A stretch of 64,000 nt of DNA from Aaosphaeria pasadenensis (taxonomy: Eukaryota > Ascomycota > Dothideomycetes > Pleosporales): contig JAKLMB010000026.1 of assembly GCA_022813625.1 (NCBI GenBank), positions 124,001 to 188,000 of the forward strand, in the 5' to 3' direction. Positions 58,020-64,000 of the stretch are shown piece after piece. A program made the translations under genes and the position numbers. Under the pieces are notes generated by a model. That model was not told the DNA's origin. It ran no database searches and was given only the letters and a program-made list of their open reading frames with translations. Position 1 is the stretch's first letter. Each line of letters opens with the position of its first letter.

Positions 58020-58787
58020 ATGCCACTCCCAACATGGGGAAAGCGACCCCGACGCATAACGCGAAGGCAAATCCTGGTCGGGGAGGCCAATTTACGCCGC
58101 GTGGTGCGCAGTTTCGGCCGGCGTCTCCCCGTCGAGCGACCGTACCGCAAAGGCAGGAGAGAGCCGCGCCGCGAGGGCATCGTCACGGCTGCTGCTGCCG
58201 TCGGTGGAGGAGGAGTCGTCTGTGATGCATCAGATGACGATGACGACTCTGAGGACTATGAGGATGGGGAGTGGGTTGACGTCGACGACGACGACGACGA
58301 TGACGACGACGACGACGGCGAGGATGGGGACGATGGGGACGGGAACGACGATGTCAGGGAGGTCAAGGGCAAGGGGAAGGGGAAGGGGAAGCAGCGCGCG
58401 GAAGTGGACGAAGTGGAGGCTAGGAGGGCACGACTTCGGAATCTCAATGCTGCGCTGCGGCGGGCGACGGTTGCGGGAGAGGCACGGCGCAGGGGTGAGG
58501 ATCGGCGTGCTCTGGGGCGGTTCCAGCGTGTTGTGGATGCGTATGCGGAGGGAGGTGGTGCGGGTGTTGGGGAGAGTGGTGGGGATGGTGGGGATGGAGG
58601 GGATGGGGCGGATGGGGGAGTTGAGATTGGGGATGAGGTTGCTATGAAGGATGTGGGGGATGGAGATGTCGAGATGGAGGATGTTGGGGGGAGCGAGAGT
58701 GATGAGAGCGAGGATGAAGGGGACCTGTTCGCGAAGTCGTATAGGGAGGCAAGTATGAAGTGGAAGGCGATGGAGCGCAAGGGGTAG
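58020..58787 (+). CDS. Hypothetical acidic low-complexity protein
   Basis: Intronless ORF of 255 residues, family not recognised. The N-terminal 60 residues are Arg-rich (RRITRRQ, GRRLPVERPYRKGRREPRRE). Then comes an acidic block (DDDDDSEDYEDGEWVDVDD followed by a pure Asp run, about residues 74-105), a GKGKGKGK linker, a charged helix (RRARLRNLNAALRRATVAGEARRRGEDRRALGRF) and a Gly/Asp-rich tail ending FAKSYREASMKWKAMERKG. Such layouts occur in nuclear chaperone-like proteins. A second frame starting at 58035 (MGKATPTHNAKANPGRGGQF) also looks protein-like until 58225, so the true N-terminus is unsettled. Confidence 0.45.
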   Translation: MPLPTWGKRPRRITRRQILVGEANLRRVVRSFGRRLPVERPYRKGRREPRREGIVTAAAAVGGGGVVCDASDDDDDSEDYEDGEWVDVDDDDDDDDDDDGEDGDDGDGNDDVREVKGKGKGKGKQRAEVDEVEARRARLRNLNAALRRATVAGEARRRGEDRRALGRFQRVVDAYAEGGGAGVGESGGDGGDGGDGADGGVEIGDEVAMKDVGDGDVEMEDVGGSESDESEDEGDLFAKSYREASMKWKAMERKG

Positions 58788-59034
58788 GGAAGTGTTGAGA
58801 CTTGCTTCTGCAGAGCTCATGACAACTTGTCTCGTCGAGGTACGCATTCTTTGCATTGCTATCAGACATCTTGAGGGTGTTCAACCTAAGTTGTATTCGA
58901 ACAATATTATCTACTGTAACCCGAAGCTATCCTCCTCCGTGAGCTCTGCCCACCGCTTTGCCTCTTCTCTCAGATACTCCCCGAGAACCAACCAGTAGAT
59001 CCTCGATCTCAACAGTGGCGTTTTTTGGTTGCCG
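58788..59034. other. 3' flank of the acidic ORF
   Basis: No gene recognised; lies between the hypothetical ORF and the minisatellite. Confidence 0.4.
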
Positions 59035-59300
59035 GTTGGATGGAAGGATGGGATTGTTGGATGGGAGGATGGGATTGTTGGATGGGAGGATGGGATTGTT
59101 GGATGGGAGGATGGGATTGTTGGATGGGAGGATGGGATCGTTGGTTGGTTGGTTGGTTGGATAGGAGTATGGGATTGTTGGATGGGAGGATGGGATCGTT
59201 GGTTGGTTGGTTGGTTGGATAGGAGTATGGGAGCATGGGAGCATGGGAGCATGGGAGCATGGGAGTATGGGAGTATGGGTTATGGGAGCATGGGTGGTGG
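59035..59300. repeat. GGAT/GGTT-rich minisatellite
   Basis: Begins with five to six near-perfect copies of a 21-base unit GGATGGGAGGATGGGATTGTT. A composite unit containing GGTTGGTTGGTTGGTTGG and ATAGGAGTATGGG then occurs twice. The array ends in a series of the 8-base unit GGGAGCAT. It is G-rich on the plus strand and lies in the convergent spacer between the acidic ORF and the redox fusion gene. Confidence 0.9.
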
Positions 59301-59428
59301 TAGGCAGATTGATTGAAAGTAGGCAGGCCCCTAATACACGAAAACCCCTATTAATCCTTCTATCACGCCAGAAACCTCCAAAAGACCGTAGACTAAAGTT
59401 TACAGTAATAGCTTCAAATATTGATACA

Positions 59429-62400
59429 TCACCTCGTCTGCTGCACTCGCTGAAACCTCAATTCATCCCCGCTCATGCTTCCCAGCTTCAACGCCCTCAG
59501 ACCTGCTGGTAAGGTTGGCCCTCCTGGCGCGCTCCTTGCCGAAATCGATAATGGTGATGCGAGAACCGGCATTGGTGGGATCTTCTCGTCGCCGCTGAGG
59601 TTGCGTCGGTTTAGCAGCGGTCTTGCTGTATTTAAAGCTAATGAAGCGCGCGGTGATGCTGGCAGGGGCGTTGAACTGCGTGGCGGTTGGCGGCGGTTAA
59701 GTTGCGTCATGGCTGCCGACATAGGGTTTGATGCAGGAGGTGCTGGTGATGATGTGTGGGAAAGGAACTGCTGCTCCATGTTTGGCTGTTGCGGATTGCG
59801 AGTTCGCAACGGTTGGGGGGCAGGTAATGGAGGTGAGGCATTTGTGGCTGCCCTCGTACGAAGGCCTTGCGTGACGCTCATACTTGGTGACTTTGTGTGC
59901 ATGCGAGGAGCCGTGCTGGTGGGTTGGGGCTGCTTTCCGTAGACGGCCATTACTTGCGCGAAGTCGTACTCCGCTGGCAATCGACTTAATCGGCGGATGT
60001 TCGACATATTACTATTGATGAAGTTGGACATGCGACGCATGGCGTTGCTTTGCTGATTCATTTCGAACGTTGAGGGTGCCTGGGCATTCTGGGTTGCTCG
60101 AGCAGTATGCATGTCTGCTAAACTGTGATGCTGTCGATCATCATGCTCCTGTTGAGTGGGTGGGGGGCTGTGAAGTAATGCATGTTGTGCGTTGGTGAAG
60201 ATCTGGGCGAAATCTACTTCAGCTCCATTGCGTGCCCGTGTTGCAGCTGCCATGCCATCGCCGGGCAACATTGCTGGTGGTGTGGCAAGTACGAAGAACG
60301 AACCATCCCTGATCTTGTGGCGAATGTTGTTCCAACGTGTGCGAGCGGGGTTGTTCTCGATTTCTGGGTGATAAATTGACTCTTGCGATAATGAGGAATA
60401 GTATCCCTCCAGTCGGGCGGCGACTCGCTCAAGGATCGTGATGAGATACGACGCCAACTTGACTTGCTTGGAGTTTGCTGGCTCGTCCATGGCAGCAATC
60501 ATATCGAAAGCGTCCATGCCCGAAGCTATCTCGTCCCGGACTTGCTCAATGAATTGAATATCGAGTTCCGTTACAGTCTGCGCATACTTGAGAATGCCGT
60601 TCTCGTGGAATCTGGCGGACTTGCTGCTGTTGCAGACGAACTGGCCAATCTCGGATATCTCTGTCATCGCCTTCGTGCAGTTGGGGGAAGCTTGCGCCCT
60701 GGTGATCGTGCCAATGATGTCAGGAAGACGAACGTTGGGCGCAATAGAGTTGGCAAGACTGTAAGAAAGCTTGAGGTATATCTCTTGAAGCTTGGCCTGT
60801 ATCATGTCAGTCGTTTGTAAACACAGTAGAAATGGAACACATACACCGAACAGGGTCGAGAAGCCACCCTGCATCAGACGAGATTGGAACTGGTAAAATT
60901 TTCTCACTCCGCCGATGTTGAAGAGGCCACCCGAGAACCAGACTTTGGAGTCCTCCATAATGTTATTAGTCTCGAAGGACAGGGTTGTCAATGTCTCCAC
61001 AGTAGTTCGTAGATATTGATACCACTGATCGTACATATGGCTGAGCTCCGTTGATCTGAAGTCAGGTTTGCCTCCCAGATGTCCAATGAAATACTTGGAT
61101 AGAAGACTCGAAACTTCCGGGTTGCTGGTGTGCGCAAGGTCGTCGAAGGTCTTGGATGCATCTAGGCCAGCACTACCTGCGACGATCAAGGTACCGCCAG
61201 GATGCATGGGGAGGAAATCAGTTACGTCGTAAACGCCACCATGGACACCGATCCACATCCGGGATCCTTTGCGATGGCCAGTATGAACAGCAAGCTTTGA
61301 CATGGGAATGGTCGGTGTCGAACTTGAGATTGCGCGCGGTGTCATGAAGATGTCGAGCATAAAGCGTCGTTCAGCGAAAGCGGTGGCCAGTAGAGTATCG
61401 GCTGAATCATGCGTCGAAGCAGCATGCTTGTAAATTGCCTGTCGAATGCCGGACATGACCGTCTCGTAGACAGAAACCGATCCGCAGATGTATAGATAGC
61501 CCCCGAGTCCTCCTTGACTCTTGGACATAACGAGTTCTGATACCAATCGTCCCTGCTCAACGATGGTAGTGTCAATATAGCATGGATCTGTGTCATGCTC
61601 AATCAGGTCTCGCGAAGAGGGGTCGAAAAGAAGTCCTCTACGATCTCTTGAGAAAGCTGTATGGAGCTCAAGTACTCCTTGTTGAACGAGACCTCGCATT
61701 TCTGCCTCGTGGAGGAATTTCTCACGCGACTGGACACCTAGGAACATAATGTTCCGGCCGATACCAGTTTGCGAACGAGCCTGCCAAAAACCTCGGAAAG
61801 GTGCAATACCGGAGCCTCCGGCGAACATGGCAACAGGCACAGTGCTGCTGGGTGGTAATTGGAACTGGATTGGGCGAGAAACTCCAATCAATACGCCCTC
61901 ATCGTCGGGAACATTGCATGGGAAATCCATGAGCTGAGGTGATGGGTTTAGGAAGCCACTAGAGACTCCATAAAGAGGCAATGCGGGCTGTACTGACTGG
62001 AACAAGGGATCGCGGGCAGACTCAGTTCGAGAGACGGTGAGATCGATCATGCTGGGTAGCAGGCTGTCGGCGGCGTTCGAGATACTATAGGTCCGCGGAA
62101 CCTCAAGTTTAATGAGTTTTGGAAGCCATGAGAGGTTGGACAGATCAAAAGCTTGGTCCCAGATATCTTGCGGAACCTCTGCAATTGCCGTCTGCAATAG
62201 GTCACCAATGCTTCCCTTGACCGGCCAAGAATCCGAGGCAAGAATTTTGAGAGTGGTCTGAGATGATGCGCGAAGCATTTGGTGAATCTGTGCATTATTA
62301 GATATTTACCCTTGCGTCTTCACAGATGGACTTACTGAGATCACCAGGTCTTTAGTCAAAGGCGCCAGATGACCTCTTTTCAGGATCTGGTGGACGGAGA

Positions 62401-64000
62401 GACCATTGGTAGGCTTTTTGTATATGGTCTCCAGATGCTTCGAAAATCGAGCCCATTCCGAGCCTTGCTCAACTGGGACAGGTAGCTCCATGAGTTCATC
62501 GAGACCAAGAGCGGCGGCCACCTTCGCTGTCTCGTAGGAAGGATTGATCGGCATGACAGCCAGTCGGTCACCTAAAGTCGTTAATTCAGACGGTTATATA
62601 TCTCGACGGTCAGGGGTGCTCACCGGGCTGGAATGTGATGCCAGTATTATGCAAGTCAAAGGTCACCATCCCGGTTGACCGCTGAGGGTCGGCGTCGACG
62701 TTCTGTCGATCTAATATTTTCGCGTGGAATCGGCACTCCTCGAAGCTCCCGCGCATCTCATGAGGCTGAACCTTCACCTCACCACGGTATGGGTCAAGCC
62801 TTTCTTTCATGGAATCGGAGAGGGTTCGATGGACTTCCTCCCATGCTCTTCCCTCGCTGTCTCCAGCACCAGCGTTTCCGTTTGTCTCTGTGCGGCCAGT
62901 CTTTGCGACTACTTCCAGGAAACCGTATACTTTGTCTGCTCGATGTTAGACTGCACCACAATTGAAACTCATGGCATGGTAACCTACATCTATGAGTACC
63001 CATGAACCCACGCTCTCCAGCGTAGGACTCAATGATACCCTCAAGCACGCCTTCAAGCCTCGGGTCTCCGCTAGTTTTGACAAACTCTGGAATGCGGTAA
63101 TGGTTTTCAACCGCAGCAATGAAAGCTCGAATGTTCAACGGAAGCCATCGACGAAGATGAACTGCTTCAATGCCCAAGAAAGACTTGTATTTTGTCCTGC
63201 CGATGAATGCGTCCAACAACAAAAAGAGTGGTAGGGCGAGCCCAGACAAAGCAGGGACTCTCTTCGACAGCGGAGCGCTGAATTTGGCATAACGTTGGCC
63301 CCACTACTCTCTGTCAGCGTTGTCCTATTGATGTATCCATGACCCTTACCTCCACGGGGTTTGCAAATTGTTCGCCGGCGGAAGGGTTGACGCTCTGGAT
63401 GAAATTAGTCTCTTTCTAGTACAACCAGAGGGAAAACGAACAATCTTGTGGAAGACATAGGCTAACTGATCGACAATAGACTTCAGATGAATCAACTCCT
63501 GAAGTAGACCGTCGGTGTCGCGGTTCATAACATGTTCCTGACACCGTGTTACCGATTCAATGCCATGCTGAAAGCAACCGTGTACTTCCGCCATGCACAG
63601 GAGGAACATGGCCTCGCCACGGTCATTGAAGACCTAGATCATTGAGTTAGCTATAGCTAGACGACACTCAATACGAGAGTTCATACCGGCCAGCGCAGGT
63701 CCATGTTCTCTGTGCGAGCAACATATGGCTGGACGCTTGTAGGATCCCTCAATTTGTAGTTATAGATGCTGACATCGAATTGGGTCAAACTAACGACGAG
63801 GATAAGCTAACGTCGACAAGGTATTGTTCGTGAACATGTGCTTACTGTGGAAGTGCCCGGCCCATGCGAGTATTGATATGGCGGAGAGGGATAGCTATCA
63901 GTGGTTAGCACATCCAATGCCAATAAATCAGCCTGTACTTACCAATGTTCCGTGGTATGCCCTTGGTCTCCTCCTCTTCGTCATCCGCTTCGCCAGTGAT
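59429..64000 (-). CDS. IDO-superfamily heme dioxygenase / FAD-NAD(P)H reductase / cytochrome b5 fusion (5' end outside window)
   Basis: Ten exons are visible, the first cut by the window edge: 64000-63943, 63894-63846, 63789-63687, 63633-63442, 63394-63350, 63303-62988, 62935-62624, 62571-62336, 62287-60845 and 60796-59429. Introns are 46-56 nt; 1373 residues are visible. Numbering from the first visible codon, residues 1-290 resemble indoleamine 2,3-dioxygenase and PrnB-type heme proteins. Landmarks are IPRNIAIPLRHINTRMGRAL, YNYKLRDP, AYVFHKISVNPS, LRRWLPLNIRAFIAAVENH and FMGTHRYKVYGFLEVV, with His253 at the proximal-ligand position. Residues about 310-720 are a P450-reductase-like FAD/NAD(P) unit: GDRLAVMPINP, PRTYSISNA (502-505 RTYS), GGSGIAPFRGF (594-604) and YLYICGS. 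No FMN flavodoxin domain is seen. Residues about 775-840 are cytochrome b5 (HPGG 799-802, second His about 823). The tail of about 530 residues is helical, then Ser/Pro/Gln-rich. Confidence 0.85.

Noticed and set aside
58230..58856. Minus-strand frames of 170-210 codons opposite the acidic ORF
   Set aside because: Products of reading Asp/Gly-rich repeats backwards (Pro/Ile/Ser/Val runs).
59135..59230. Telomere-like GGTTGG repeats
   Set aside because: Part of the internal minisatellite; the fungal telomere repeat TTAGGG is not present and the array is flanked by genes.

Overview
The window is nuclear DNA of a filamentous ascomycete (Pezizomycotina). The evidence is genes interrupted by short GT-AG introns (about 43-170 nt), a Zn2Cys6 regulator, Dal5-type MFS permeases, DUF1996 and GH18 secreted proteins, a fungal NACHT-ankyrin (STAND/NLR) protein, SNF1 with a very long tail, and ARO1 as one pentafunctional polypeptide. 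The sequence alone does not settle class or genus. All exon boundaries were read by hand from splice consensus and protein continuity. No introns were confirmed by RNA.

Layout. 1-8.3 kb: tail of a coiled-coil protein, the vacuolar lipase ATG15, a small UPF0145-type protein with a shifted C-terminus, a secreted DUF1996 protein and a secreted protein of unknown family. 8.3-11.3 kb: a gene-poor stretch. 11.3-14.1 kb: a GH18 chitinase whose third intron lacks a normal acceptor, and a small multipass membrane protein. 15.2-18.1 kb: gamma-tubulin complex protein GCP3. 18.4-29.4 kb: a compact metabolic block with a Zn2Cys6 regulator, an AtuA-CoA-transferase fusion enzyme, a divergently transcribed MFS permease and a cyclase-family hydrolase. 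30.1-33.1 kb: an NLR-like NACHT-ankyrin protein. 33.5-37.7 kb: low-molecular-weight protein tyrosine phosphatase, a conserved unknown protein and a second Dal5-like permease. 37.8-41.0 kb: diverged direct repeats, an inverted-repeat element and a pyrimidine-rich leader. 41.0-43.9 kb: SNF1 kinase. 44.6-46.4 kb: a nest of inverted repeats, minisatellites and decayed coding fragments. 47-51.3 kb: a secreted GH2 glycosidase converging on a secreted SMP-30-like lactonase. 52.5-57.4 kb: ARO1. 58-58.8 kb: an acidic low-complexity ORF, followed by a minisatellite. 59.4-64 kb: a large redox fusion that runs off the right edge.

The most striking item is the 59.4-64 kb gene. A heme-dioxygenase domain of the indoleamine dioxygenase superfamily is followed by an FAD/NAD(P)H reductase of cytochrome P450 reductase type, a cytochrome b5 domain and a roughly 540-residue uncharacterised tail. 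Cytochrome b5 and P450 reductase are known reductants of mammalian IDO1, so this looks like a self-sufficient dioxygenase with its electron supply built in. Second in interest is the AtuA-CoA-transferase fusion and the small catabolic-looking cluster around it.
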